From positions 1 through 38,567 of the IMG/VR virus record IMGVR_UViG_3300043436_005807: a stretch of 38,567 nucleotides of DNA; one strand, written 5' to 3'. This document shows positions 1-6,983 of the stretch, one piece after another. The DNA is from a virus. A program made the translations under genes and the position numbers. How positions within the stretch are numbered: position 1 is the stretch's first letter; every line of letters starts with the position of its first letter. The notes below the pieces were generated by a model. That model made no database searches. It saw only the letters and a list, made by a program, of their open reading frames with translations, and had not been told where the DNA came from.

Positions 1-1230
1 ATGAAGGCACATCTTACCGAACGCTCTGTGAAAGGGCTTCAGCCGCAGCCAAAGAACGTGATCGTCTATGACAAAGAAGTTGTGGGCTTCGGCGTCCGCA
101 TCACCAGCGGCGGCACGCGCGCCTTCATCCTGACCTATCGGATCGAGGCGCGGGAGCGCCGCTTGACCATTGGTGCGTGGCCGGATTGGTCGGTCACCGC
201 TGCCCGGGAAGAGGCCAAGCGCTTCAAGCGCGAAATCGATCAAGGCCGCGATCCGATGGCGGAACGGGATGAAGCCCGCGAGTCGCCGAATGTGCGGCAA
301 CTGATCGACCGCTATCTCGAAGAACACGCCGCCAAGCTTGCAAAGCGCAACAGGGATGATCAGGCCTCCATGCTGCGCAAGCTGGTCGAACCCGCCTGGG
401 GGCCGCGCAAAGCGTCCGAAATCCAGCCCGAAGATGTTGATCGGCTTTTGCGTCAGATCGCCGGTGGCACGCCAGGAAAACGCGGCCGCAAGCCGACGCC
501 GGTGCGGGCGAACCGCGTCGGCGAAATCCTGCGCAAGATGTTCAACCTGAGCGTCCGCTGGCGTATCCGCACCGACAACCCCGCCGCCGGCTTCGCCCGG
601 AACGCCGAAGCGCCGCGCGATCGCTATCTCTCAACGGATGAAATCGGGCGGCTGTCTTCCGCTCTCGATGCCCATGCGAACCGGCGCGCCGCCGATGCTA
701 TCCGCCTGATACTGCTCACTGGCGCGCGGCGGGGGGAAGTCCTGAATGCGCGTTGGGATCAATTCGACCTCGAAGCCGCCGTCTGGATCAAACCCGCTGC
801 CACCACCAAGCAACGCCGCCTGCATAGAGCACCGATCAGCGCCGCCGCCGCCGCACTGCTCCGCACGATCCAGCTGCGCGTGCCGGAAGGTTGCGAATGG
901 GTTTTCCCTGGCGAGGCTGAAGGCAAGCCGCTTCAGGACATCAAGCGATTCTGGGAAGATGTCCGGGTGAAAGCCGATCTGCCCGCCGTCCGTATCCACG
1001 ATCTCCGCCACACCTTCGCGTCGCTGCTCGTTTCGGGAGGCATGACGTTGCCGATGATCGGCAAGCTCCTTGGCCACACGCAGGTTCAAACCACCCAGCG
1101 CTATGCCCACCTGCTCGACGATCCCCTTCGCGCCGGGCTCGAACAGGTCGGCGATATGCTGCGGGCGAAGCCGAAACTGGCCGAAGCGGCTATCCGCAAT
1201 GTTCCCGAGCGGGGCATTTTCACGGGATAG
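1..1230 (+). CDS. Tyrosine-family phage integrase (P4-like, DUF4102 arm-binding N-terminus)
   Basis: A 409-residue site-specific recombinase that would integrate and excise the prophage by strand exchange at att sites. The N-terminus (about residues 1-95) reads as the DUF4102 arm-type DNA-binding domain (VVGFGVRI, LTIGAWPDWSV). A core-binding SAM-like domain follows (about 97-200), then the catalytic domain. The catalytic set is complete: R243 in TGARRGE, K270 in ATTKQRR, H333 and R336 in HDLRHTF, H359 in LLGHTQ, and nucleophile Y368 in TTQRYAHL. The length is normal for P4-type integrases. The gene points into the element, so attL should lie left of position 1, outside the window. The ATG at position 1 begins the canonical MKAHLTERSVKGL start. 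Confidence 0.97.
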   Translation: MKAHLTERSVKGLQPQPKNVIVYDKEVVGFGVRITSGGTRAFILTYRIEARERRLTIGAWPDWSVTAAREEAKRFKREIDQGRDPMAERDEARESPNVRQLIDRYLEEHAAKLAKRNRDDQASMLRKLVEPAWGPRKASEIQPEDVDRLLRQIAGGTPGKRGRKPTPVRANRVGEILRKMFNLSVRWRIRTDNPAAGFARNAEAPRDRYLSTDEIGRLSSALDAHANRRAADAIRLILLTGARRGEVLNARWDQFDLEAAVWIKPAATTKQRRLHRAPISAAAAALLRTIQLRVPEGCEWVFPGEAEGKPLQDIKRFWEDVRVKADLPAVRIHDLRHTFASLLVSGGMTLPMIGKLLGHTQVQTTQRYAHLLDDPLRAGLEQVGDMLRAKPKLAEAAIRNVPERGIFTG

Positions 1231-1270
1231 AGCCTCACGTCCCCATATTTTTCCCGAGCGGGACATTCTC
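1202..1270. repeat. Two 20-bp near-identical repeats with a CCCG-AG-CGGG core upstream of hipB
   Basis: TTCCCGAGCGGGGCATTTTC (1202-1221, inside the integrase 3' end) and TTCCCGAGCGGGACATTCTC (1251-1270) match at 18 of 20 positions and start 49 bp apart. Each has an inverted-repeat core CCCG-AG-CGGG. A related half, TTCCCGCTC, occurs in the opposite orientation at 1299-1307, just before hipB. HipB proteins bind palindromic operators upstream of their own operon, so these are candidate hipBA operators. An att-related role is also possible, since they sit beside the integrase gene. Confidence 0.45.
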
Positions 1271-1318
1271 ATCGACAGCCCCGGAAATCCATGATAATTT
1301 TCCCGCTCAGTAAATATC

Positions 1319-1561
1319 ATGGTTAGACGCACCCTCACCACCGCCGAGATCGGCGACATTGTTCGATCCACCCGCAAGGCCGCTGGCCTGCGGCAGGACG
1401 AACTTGCGGGTGCGGCGGGCGTCGGCCTGCGCTTCATTGTCGATCTTGAAGCGGGCAAGCCCACCGCGCAAATGGGGAAGGCCCTTCAGGTCCTGGCTGC
1501 GCTGGGATGCTCGCTGGAAATCACGCCGCCACCGGAACCCAAAGGAGCGCGGAAGGCATGA
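1319..1561 (+). CDS. hipB: HipB-like XRE antitoxin
   Basis: An 80-residue Cro/C1-type helix-turn-helix protein. The HTH spans about residues 20-50 (LRQDELAGAAGVGLRFIVDL), with the EAGKPTAQMGKALQVLAALG continuation typical of the y4mF/HipB antitoxin family, and a short beta-strand tail follows. In the family it binds and neutralises the HipA kinase and represses the operon. The ATG follows 89 bp after the integrase stop, and upstream palindromic repeats are candidate operators. Its TGA stop overlaps the start of the next gene (ATGATG), which indicates translational coupling with hipA. Confidence 0.88.
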   Translation: MVRRTLTTAEIGDIVRSTRKAAGLRQDELAGAAGVGLRFIVDLEAGKPTAQMGKALQVLAALGCSLEITPPPEPKGARKA

Positions 1562-2835
1562 TGCGCATTCTGGATGTATGGTGGGACGGGCGCATTGCGG
1601 GTCAGCTGACGCAGAACGAGCAGGGCGAATTGGGATTCGCCTATGCGCCGGAATGGCTGAGCGACGTGGAGGCGCTCGCCTTATCAGCCTCCCTGCCCAA
1701 GCGAGCGGAACCCTTCACCCGTCGCGAGTGCCGCCCATTCTTCGGCGGTCTCTTGCCGGAAGAAGGCCAGCGCGATGCCGCGGCGCAAGCGCTCGGCGTT
1801 TCGCCTGCGAATGATTTCGCCCTTCTCGATCGCCTCGGCGGCGATGTCGCGGGCGCACTTCAGCTTCTGCCGCCTGGTGAAGGCCCCACCAAACCTGCAC
1901 TTGATCAATGGCCTACCCCGCTTGACGACGCAGGCCTGATCCGGGTGCTGGATACGCTGCCAGCCCGGCCATTGCTTGCGGGCGAGACAGGGCTCCGCCT
2001 ATCGCTCGCTGGCGCGCAATCGAAGGTGCCGGTGGTTCTGGTGAAGGGAGCCGTGGCGTTGCCTGCACCGGGCCAGCCCACAACGCATATTCTCAAACCG
2101 CCGATATCAAGATTTAAGGCAACGACCGAGAACGAGGCCTTTGTGATGCGTCTTGCCGCCGCAATCAGCCTCGATGTTGCACCCGTCGAGCCGCGTATTG
2201 TCAAGAATCGAACGTTTCTGCTGGTCCAACGCTATGACCGCGCGATTGGCGGCGATGGAAATGTGCGTCGTATCCATCAGGAGGATTTCTGCCAGGCGCT
2301 CGGGGTGCCGCCGGAAACCAAATACGCCAGCGAGGGCGGGCCGACCTTCAAGGATTGCTTTGAGCTCCTCCGCCGCGTTGCTGCGCGGCCGGCCGTCGAT
2401 GTCCTGAAGCTGCTTGATGCTGTGATCTTCAATGTGATCGCCGGAAACGCCGACGCGCATGGAAAGAATTTCTCGATCCTCTACGGCGACGACGGCGCGC
2501 GCCTCGCTCCTCTTTATGATTTGCTGTCAACCGTCGCCTATCCCGATCTCTCTCCGAACTTCGCGATGAAGATAGGAAAGCGCGCGACGCTTGCTGAACT
2601 GGACGCAAAAGGCTGGACCGCTTTCGCCGCCGACGCGGGTCTCGGCCTACCGCTGGTCCGAAGGCGGGTGACCGAGATCAGCGAAGCGGCTATCTCGCAA
2701 GTGCCTCGGGTTGCTCAAGATCTCACAGGCTATGGCCTTAATGAAGATGCAATATCTCTTTTTGCTGAGATGATCGCCCAACGGGCTGAACGGAGCGCTA
2801 TCGTCTTCCATAGACCGCAGGAGGGTCAACAATAA
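1558..2835 (+). CDS. hipA: HipA-like serine/threonine kinase toxin
   Basis: A 425-residue HipA family kinase. Known HipA toxins phosphorylate glutamyl-tRNA synthetase and induce a dormant, antibiotic-tolerant state. The glycine-rich phosphate loop region reads LSLAGAQSKVPV, followed by THILKP with the ATP-binding Lys, VQRYDR, and IHQEDFCQALG. The catalytic loop is GNADAHGKN with D299 as predicted base, and the metal-binding motif is APLYDLLS. Nothing looks truncated. I start at 1558 because this ATG overlaps the hipB stop and has an AAAGGAG ribosome site (1541-1547) upstream; the in-frame ATG at 1507 lies inside hipB. Next to the integrase, the pair may stabilise the prophage. Confidence 0.93.
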   Translation: MMRILDVWWDGRIAGQLTQNEQGELGFAYAPEWLSDVEALALSASLPKRAEPFTRRECRPFFGGLLPEEGQRDAAAQALGVSPANDFALLDRLGGDVAGALQLLPPGEGPTKPALDQWPTPLDDAGLIRVLDTLPARPLLAGETGLRLSLAGAQSKVPVVLVKGAVALPAPGQPTTHILKPPISRFKATTENEAFVMRLAAAISLDVAPVEPRIVKNRTFLLVQRYDRAIGGDGNVRRIHQEDFCQALGVPPETKYASEGGPTFKDCFELLRRVAARPAVDVLKLLDAVIFNVIAGNADAHGKNFSILYGDDGARLAPLYDLLSTVAYPDLSPNFAMKIGKRATLAELDAKGWTAFAADAGLGLPLVRRRVTEISEAAISQVPRVAQDLTGYGLNEDAISLFAEMIAQRAERSAIVFHRPQEGQQ

Positions 2836-2903
2836 AGAGCACTTCTATCAGTTCCCTAGGTCCATCCACTTGAAGCTATGACTTTGCTCTTTGGTCTGGC
2901 TTG

Positions 2904-3542
2904 TCAGGCGGAAGTAACTAACTCCCTCCAGATCGCCGAAACCTTCCGCCGCACCGTTCGCTCGTCGGGCGGCGAGCTTGCTTCCCTGCCCGCGAACCAC
3001 GCCATCATATCTCGCACCAGTTCCCCCTGGCTCGACGGCATGCCGTGGTCGTGCACGCGGCGGGCGATGGCGCCGGCGAAGGCGTCCCAGTCGTGTTTGG
3101 GCGGGGCGCCGGGGCCGGGCGCGCGCTTGGGTGGCGTGGGTGAACTTGCTGCGGCGTCGGCGCGGCTGGTGTCGAACAGGCCCCAGGCCCGTTCGCAACG
3201 CTCGAACTCGCTGCGCAAGATGATCACGTCCGCCGCGGCGATCGCGATGCCGTCGGCGGGGCGGGCGATCCATTCCCAGTCTGCTTTCTTGGATCGGCGG
3301 AAGCGGCGGACAATCGCTGGTTTGCGCGATGGGTTTTCGCGACGGAACAGGGCCACCACATCCGCGCCGTCGATCTCGACAATCCCGGAAGCGATCTGCT
3401 GGCCGGCGGTTTCAACGGTTGGCAACAAGGCGGAAAGCGAAATCTCGCCGTCGATGGCCCAGCCGGCAATATCGAGGGCCGCCACCTGCCAGCGGATTGC
3501 GGTGTCGGTGACAGACAGAAAGGAACGGGGCGGGGCTGGCAT
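2904..3542 (-). CDS. Unknown protein, third gene of the lysogeny-control operon
   Basis: A 212-residue protein of unknown function. It opens with a beta-rich region (ALDIAGWAIDGEISLSALLPT, IVEIDGADVVALF) and has a Pro/Ala-rich linker around residues 128-148 (SSPTPPKRAPGPGAPPK). The C-terminal helical segment ends in RTVRRKVSAIWREL, which resembles a DNA-binding helix. It lies 28 bp downstream of the XRE gene on the same strand and converges on hipA. Proteins of this shape occur next to XRE/ImmA genes in alphaproteobacterial mobile elements, so a regulatory role is plausible but not shown by the sequence. The start is the first in-frame ATG; it has no strong ribosome site. Confidence 0.75.
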   Translation of the reverse strand: MPAPPRSFLSVTDTAIRWQVAALDIAGWAIDGEISLSALLPTVETAGQQIASGIVEIDGADVVALFRRENPSRKPAIVRRFRRSKKADWEWIARPADGIAIAAADVIILRSEFERCERAWGLFDTSRADAAASSPTPPKRAPGPGAPPKHDWDAFAGAIARRVHDHGMPSSQGELVRDMMAWFAGREASSPPDERTVRRKVSAIWRELVTSA

Positions 3543-3570
3543 GGCTTCGATCTCGTGTGGCGGTTTTAGC

Positions 3571-3864
3571 TCAAGGCTTGCTGCTGGTTGTCCCCATGCT
3601 TCGGTTTCGGCGGTAGAGCGTCACCACCGCTTTGATGTCGTCGCGCAAATCGGGTGGCAGGCGGCCTGCTTCGCAAAAGAGATCGTCGAGCTTCACCTCC
3701 AGGATGGCGGCAACGCGCTCAACAAGATCGTCGCGCGGCGGGTTTTCCTGCTCGCGCTCAACACGGCTCCAATAGGCGGGGGAAACGCCTAGGCGCTCGG
3801 CGAATTCGTTCAAGCCGAAGCCCTTGGCGTTGCGGTGGAAGCGAACGGTCTGTCCGAAGGCCAT
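3571..3864 (-). CDS. XRE-family repressor-like regulator
   Basis: A 97-residue protein with an N-terminal Cro/C1 HTH (about residues 5-60: VRFHRNAKGFGLNEFAERLG, VSPAYWSRVEREQENPPRDD) and a helical tail (LPPDLRDDIKAVVTLYRRNR) that may dimerise. The ATG at 3864 overlaps the TGA of the upstream M78 peptidase gene by one base (TGATG) and follows a GGGAG box by about 9 nt; an in-frame TTG sits three bases further upstream. The order peptidase then XRE recalls ImmA/ImmR pairs, in which the metallopeptidase cleaves the repressor. This is the best candidate for the prophage immunity repressor in the window. Confidence 0.88.
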   Translation of the reverse strand: MAFGQTVRFHRNAKGFGLNEFAERLGVSPAYWSRVEREQENPPRDDLVERVAAILEVKLDDLFCEAGRLPPDLRDDIKAVVTLYRRNRSMGTTSSKP

Positions 3865-4610
3865 CAATCAACTCTCCCTCTTGTGTTCAGGCGGCCGATG
3901 AAGCCGCCTTTTGCAAGCCGCACGGACATGAAGGCGGCGGTGACGCCGAAGGTTTCGGCAAGGCTATCGACCAGCAGGCCTAATTTGCCGTCGCTGGGAT
4001 CAAGATCGATAAACGGCAAGGGGCGGTTGTTGGCGAAAGCGCGCCAGTGCAGCTGCAAGCCTAAGGCGCTGGCGTGCCTGGGAAGCAATCGCGCAAGCTG
4101 ATCGGCGGGGGCAAGGAAGGCGCCCATGAAGGCGTCAGCCCGCCATTCCGCCCATTCCATCGCGGCGCCGGGGCGGGCAAGGGCTGGCGCGAAGCTCGTT
4201 CGGAAGGCGCGGCGGCGGTGGCCGCTGATCGCGGCGGGCATGTCGAAAATGGCATGGGCAAATTCATGCGCAGCGGTTGAACGGATGACCTCCGGCTGGT
4301 GGGAGAGCAAACTCTCGTTGATGCTGATCAGTACCGTGCCGGGCAAATCGGGATCGGTCTCGCAAGCGCCTAGTGCTTCGTGCCCCTCTTCGTCGTGAAC
4401 GGGCCGGTCAAGACCCCAGCAAAGTGCAATCGCCTCGCCGTTCACGCTGATGCGCCGCGTCCTTGCGATGAAGGCGCTGATGTCGATGGGCCTTGGCTGA
4501 ACGCCGAATAAGCGGCGGCGGATATCGCCGGCAAGGGCGGCAATGGCGCCCGCGCTCAGCCGCTGCGGGCCGCGGGCCGCCGTGTGGGGGTAAGCAATCG
4601 TGAGAACCAT
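3864..4610 (-). CDS. ImmA/IrrE-family M78 metallopeptidase (antirepressor candidate)
   Basis: A 248-residue protein with the zinc-binding helix AAHEFAHAIF (H115, E116, H119) and a third-ligand region EWAEWRADAFMGAFLAP (probably E155), characteristic of ImmA/IrrE peptidases. ImmA proteins cleave partner XRE repressors to trigger induction of mobile elements. The next gene here encodes an XRE protein, coupled by a TGATG overlap. The start at 4610 is preferred because a GGAG box lies 6 nt upstream; a further in-frame start at 4631 would add seven residues. The promoter upstream carries a LexA-type box, so SOS derepression of this gene is a plausible induction route (inference). Confidence 0.9.
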   Translation of the reverse strand: MVLTIAYPHTAARGPQRLSAGAIAALAGDIRRRLFGVQPRPIDISAFIARTRRISVNGEAIALCWGLDRPVHDEEGHEALGACETDPDLPGTVLISINESLLSHQPEVIRSTAAHEFAHAIFDMPAAISGHRRRAFRTSFAPALARPGAAMEWAEWRADAFMGAFLAPADQLARLLPRHASALGLQLHWRAFANNRPLPFIDLDPSDGKLGLLVDSLAETFGVTAAFMSVRLAKGGFIGRLNTRGRVD

Positions 4611-4644
4611 GGACTGCTCCGTGTGAACCAAATCGTTAACGGAT

Positions 4645-4659
4645 GTTCCTCTTATGTTC
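4645..4659. promoter_or_regulatory. Putative LexA (SOS) box, GTTC-N7-GTTC
   Basis: The sequence GTTCCTCTTATGTTC has two GTTC half-sites separated by exactly 7 bases. This is the direct-repeat form recognised by alphaproteobacterial LexA, rather than the CTGT-N8-ACAG form of E. coli. It covers the -10 box of the predicted minus-strand promoter. A third GTTC half-site lies inverted at 4669-4666, so an XRE-repressor operator made of ATGTTCC halves (4643-4649 and 4671-4665) is an alternative or additional reading. Confidence 0.6.
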
Positions 4660-4677
4660 TCTGTGGAACATTGTCTA
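4649..4677 (-). promoter_or_regulatory. Putative sigma-70-like promoter of the peptidase/XRE operon
   Basis: On the minus strand TAGACA (4677-4672) and TAAGAG (4654-4649) are separated by 17 bp. The -35 box matches TTGACA at 5 of 6 positions; the -10 box is weak (3 of 6). It lies about 40 bp upstream of the chosen start at 4610. Confidence 0.45.
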
Positions 4678-4919
4678 GATTTGTTTCACGAAAATGCTCT
4701 CTCTGGGTGTGGAAAACTCTGGAAACGGTTGTGGCTCTGATTGCTGGGGGCGCCCGCGGCGGCGGCGGTGAAACGCGCTAAAGCCCGCGGTTTTCCGTAT
4801 GTTTCCGCCCCTCCCCTGATGTCTTTCCGCCCTGTTTGCGCCCGTTTCAACCCTGCCTGCCGCTGCCGCGCCGTGCTCCCTTTGCCGGCGTGAAACAAGC
4901 AACGGCAAGGCAAGCGGCC
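4678..4919. other. Control region between divergent operons, no gene seen
   Basis: No convincing gene lies between the minus-strand lysogeny operon and the plus-strand early operon. The right half contains three copies of a TGTTTSCGCCC-like element: TGTTTCCGCCC at 4800-4810, a variant with TTTCCGCCC at 4824-4832, and TGTTTGCGCCC at 4833-4843. TTTCCGCCC recurs at 22-bp spacing, about two helical turns. These could be operator sites for the early promoter. I see no clear -35/-10 pair for the plus strand. Confidence 0.4.
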
Positions 4920-5177
4920 ATGGACGATCAAGTGAACGGGCAACAAGCGGGCGGCGCTTCGGCGGATCTGATGCAAGGCTGGCTGGGCCGCCGGGAAGTG
5001 GCCGAAGCGCTCGGGATTTCGGCGGCAACCTTGCAACGCTGGCAATCGCAACGGGTGGGCCCGCCGCTCGTCCGGATCGGCCGCCGGGTTTTCTATCGGG
5101 CCGATGCCTTCCGCGAATGGATGATTGCGCGCGAACGCGGCCCCGTCGTTTCCCGGCGCGGTGGGGCAGGCCGATGA
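4920..5177 (+). CDS. Small HTH DNA-binding protein (excisionase/AlpA-like)
   Basis: An 85-residue protein with a winged-helix MerR/HTH_17-type domain: WLGRREVAEALGISAATLQR at about residues 18-37, then GPPLVRIGRRVFYRADAFREW. This is the layout of excisionase and AlpA-type regulators. It is the first gene of the early operon, directly across the control region from the repressor operon, which fits an excisionase or early regulator. The ATG at 4920 (MDDQVNG) is chosen because the residues before it, up to an in-frame start at 4836, look non-coding and lie in the repeat-bearing control region. It has no strong ribosome site. Confidence 0.8.
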   Translation: MDDQVNGQQAGGASADLMQGWLGRREVAEALGISAATLQRWQSQRVGPPLVRIGRRVFYRADAFREWMIARERGPVVSRRGGAGR

Positions 5178-5443
5178 ACGCGCCCCTCCTGATCGCCGAA
5201 CGCCGTGAAGCGCGGCTTCTGGCAAAGCGCGCCGTGGGGCTTGCCTTCCATGAACAACTTGGCCGCGGGCCGCGCCGCGCGGAACCCCTCTATTGCCTCG
5301 ATCGCGGGATCTGGCTCGTGCTGCTGGCGGCGATTGAACGGCGGCTCGGAATCACCTTCTCGGATGAAGACATCGAATTTGTCGAAACCGAAGCCGATCT
5401 CGCGGAACGCGGTGCGCTGGCGCTGATGCGGAGGCGCGCGTGA
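5174..5443 (+). CDS. Small unknown early protein
   Basis: An 89-residue protein with no family I can name. It is rich in charged residues and Leu/Ala helices (IAERREARLLAKRAVGLAFH, WLVLLAAIERRLGITFSDED). The ATG at 5174 overlaps the TGA of the upstream HTH gene (ATGA), and its own stop overlaps the GTG of the nuclease gene (GTGA). It is therefore locked into the early operon by translational coupling on both sides, which argues strongly that it is a real gene. Confidence 0.72.
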   Translation: MNAPLLIAERREARLLAKRAVGLAFHEQLGRGPRRAEPLYCLDRGIWLVLLAAIERRLGITFSDEDIEFVETEADLAERGALALMRRRA

Positions 5444-6225
5444 GCAATTCCTTTGAGCGCCATGGGATTGGCCATCTCTCCGCTTCCTCGCTCAATCTCT
5501 GGGCGGCGGAACCCGCACTATGGATCATGGAACGCTTGCTCGGGCGGCGTGCGCCGCCGGGAATTTCTGCCGCGCGCGGCAAGGCAGTAGAATCCGGCGT
5601 CAATATCGGGCTCCAAAATCCCGCTCTTCCCGTTGAAAACTGCGTGGCCGAAGCGGAAAGCGCCTTTGATCGCGAAACCGCGCTCAACGCTGATCCGCGC
5701 CGTGATGAAGAACGCAAGAAACTTCCCGGCTATGTGCGCGGCGCGCTCGCCGAACTCCGGCAATATGGTCTGCCCGATGCGGATGGCTATCAAGGCAAGG
5801 TTGAACTCCGCCTGGATGATATCGCCGTGCCGGTGATCGGCTTTGTCGATTGGCGCTTCTCGGCCCATGGGTTGATTGTTGATCTCAAGACGACCGAACG
5901 GTTGCCGTCGGCGATCGGCGCAAGCCATGGGCGGCAAGGTGCTGTTTATGCCACGGCCCATGGCAATTTCGGAATGCGCTTTGCTTATGCAAAGCCCGCG
6001 CCCGCGAAGGGCGATGGGCGGCAAGTTCAAGTTCTCGAAATGTCGGGTGATGACGTGCGCGAACATATCGCCGCGCTTCGGCTGATCGCCCTCTCGCTCG
6101 GGCGCTTCCTCGCCCTCTCCCATGATGCCCGCGAACTGGCGGGTCTCATCGTTCCGGATTTCGACAGTTTCTATTGGTCGGACCCGACTGTTCGCGCAGG
6201 CGGCCGGGATGTCTTCGGATTCTGA
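5440..6225 (+). CDS. PD-(D/E)XK nuclease (RecB/Cas4-like)
   Basis: A 261-residue nuclease of the PD-(D/E)XK superfamily, probably a phage recombination or replication exonuclease. The catalytic core reads GFVDWRF (D137) then LIVDLKTTE (D148, K150), followed by a Q-x3-Y motif (Q166 and Y170 in HGRQGAVY) typical of RecB-like nucleases. The N-terminal LSASSLNLWAAEPALWIMER and RGKAVESG segments match the usual opening of this family. The start is the GTG at 5440, overlapping the previous stop. The next gene encodes an ssDNA-binding-like protein, a common pairing in phage recombination modules. Confidence 0.88.
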   Translation: MSNSFERHGIGHLSASSLNLWAAEPALWIMERLLGRRAPPGISAARGKAVESGVNIGLQNPALPVENCVAEAESAFDRETALNADPRRDEERKKLPGYVRGALAELRQYGLPDADGYQGKVELRLDDIAVPVIGFVDWRFSAHGLIVDLKTTERLPSAIGASHGRQGAVYATAHGNFGMRFAYAKPAPAKGDGRQVQVLEMSGDDVREHIAALRLIALSLGRFLALSHDARELAGLIVPDFDSFYWSDPTVRAGGRDVFGF

Positions 6226-6266
6226 ACCCTCAACTGCTCAAGGCTCAATGCTCAAGGAGATGAACA

Positions 6267-6902
6267 ATGGCACTTAACATCGGCGCTTCCGGCGTTATCC
6301 GCCCCTATGTCAAGTATAACGCGAAATCGGACAAGTGGTTTATCCGCGCCGAAGGCGGCGGCGATCTGGAAATCGCGCGGCCCACCTTCCTGCTCGATCT
6401 CGCGAATATCCGCACCGGCTGGCTGCGTTTTCAGGAAGGCCAGGCGCCGGAACGGTTGATTGATCCGGCGCTCGATAAGGTCGCTCCCGTCCCTGGCGAA
6501 GGATTCAAGCGCGGCTTCGTGGTGATGGCTTTTTCGCCGAGATTCTTCGGTGGCGCTGTCGAAATGGCCTCGGCCTCGATCCATGTCTCGAATGCGATCC
6601 GCGATGTCTATGCGGTGTTCGAGGAACAGGCCGGGCGCACGGAGCACCGCGGCAAGGTGCCGGTGATCGCCTGCACCGGCGCGGACGCCATGAAGGACAA
6701 ATACGGCACCAACTACCGTCCGAAGCTCGAACTGACAAAGTGGGTCGATCGCCCGGCGGAATTCCCGGACGCCTCGCCCGTTGAAGAAGGCGAAATCTGG
6801 AAGGGCAACGCCGCCGGGGCCTCAAAGCCCGCGCCCGCTGCCCATGTGCCGCCGCCGGCTGCGAAGCCTGCTCCGCAACCTGTCTACGAGACCGACTTCT
6901 GA
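6267..6902 (+). CDS. Phage ssDNA-binding-like protein (Gp2.5/DUF2815-like)
   Basis: A 211-residue protein. Residues 1-165 look like a compact beta-rich OB-type phage ssDNA-binding fold (VKYNAKSDKWFIRAEG, FKRGFVVMAFSPRFFGG, KDKYGTNYRPKLELTKWVDR). A Pro/Ala-rich linker (PAPAAHVPPPAAKPAPQP) leads to a short acidic-aromatic tip, YETDF. That layout of core, flexible linker and acidic tip ending in Phe is typical of ssDNA-binding proteins that recruit partners. An AAGGAG box lies 8 nt before the ATG, and a terminator hairpin follows the stop. It would protect ssDNA made by the adjacent nuclease or during replication. The exact family is uncertain. Confidence 0.75.
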   Translation: MALNIGASGVIRPYVKYNAKSDKWFIRAEGGGDLEIARPTFLLDLANIRTGWLRFQEGQAPERLIDPALDKVAPVPGEGFKRGFVVMAFSPRFFGGAVEMASASIHVSNAIRDVYAVFEEQAGRTEHRGKVPVIACTGADAMKDKYGTNYRPKLELTKWVDRPAEFPDASPVEEGEIWKGNAAGASKPAPAAHVPPPAAKPAPQPVYETDF

Positions 6903-6906
6903 ACGC

Positions 6907-6950
6907 ACACCGCCCGCGCCGCGATGCGGTGCGGGCGGTGTCTTTGCCTT
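6907..6950 (+). terminator. Intrinsic terminator-like hairpin after the ssDNA-binding gene
   Basis: ACACCGCCCGC (6907-6917) pairs perfectly with GCGGGCGGTGT (6931-6941) across a 13-nt loop, followed by a moderately T-rich stretch (TCTTTGCCTTT). It begins five bases after the stop codon. The weak T-tract suggests partial termination, allowing some read-through into the methyltransferase gene. Confidence 0.65.
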
Positions 6951-6983
6951 TCACCAATCCCTCAACATGTGGGCGATCACGCC

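Noticed and set aside
2834-2892. AAAGAGCA ... TGCTCTTT inverted repeat between the convergent hipA and 2904-3542 genes
   Set aside because: The 8-bp arms are separated by 43 nt with no supporting inner stem that I can see, too weak to call a bidirectional terminator.
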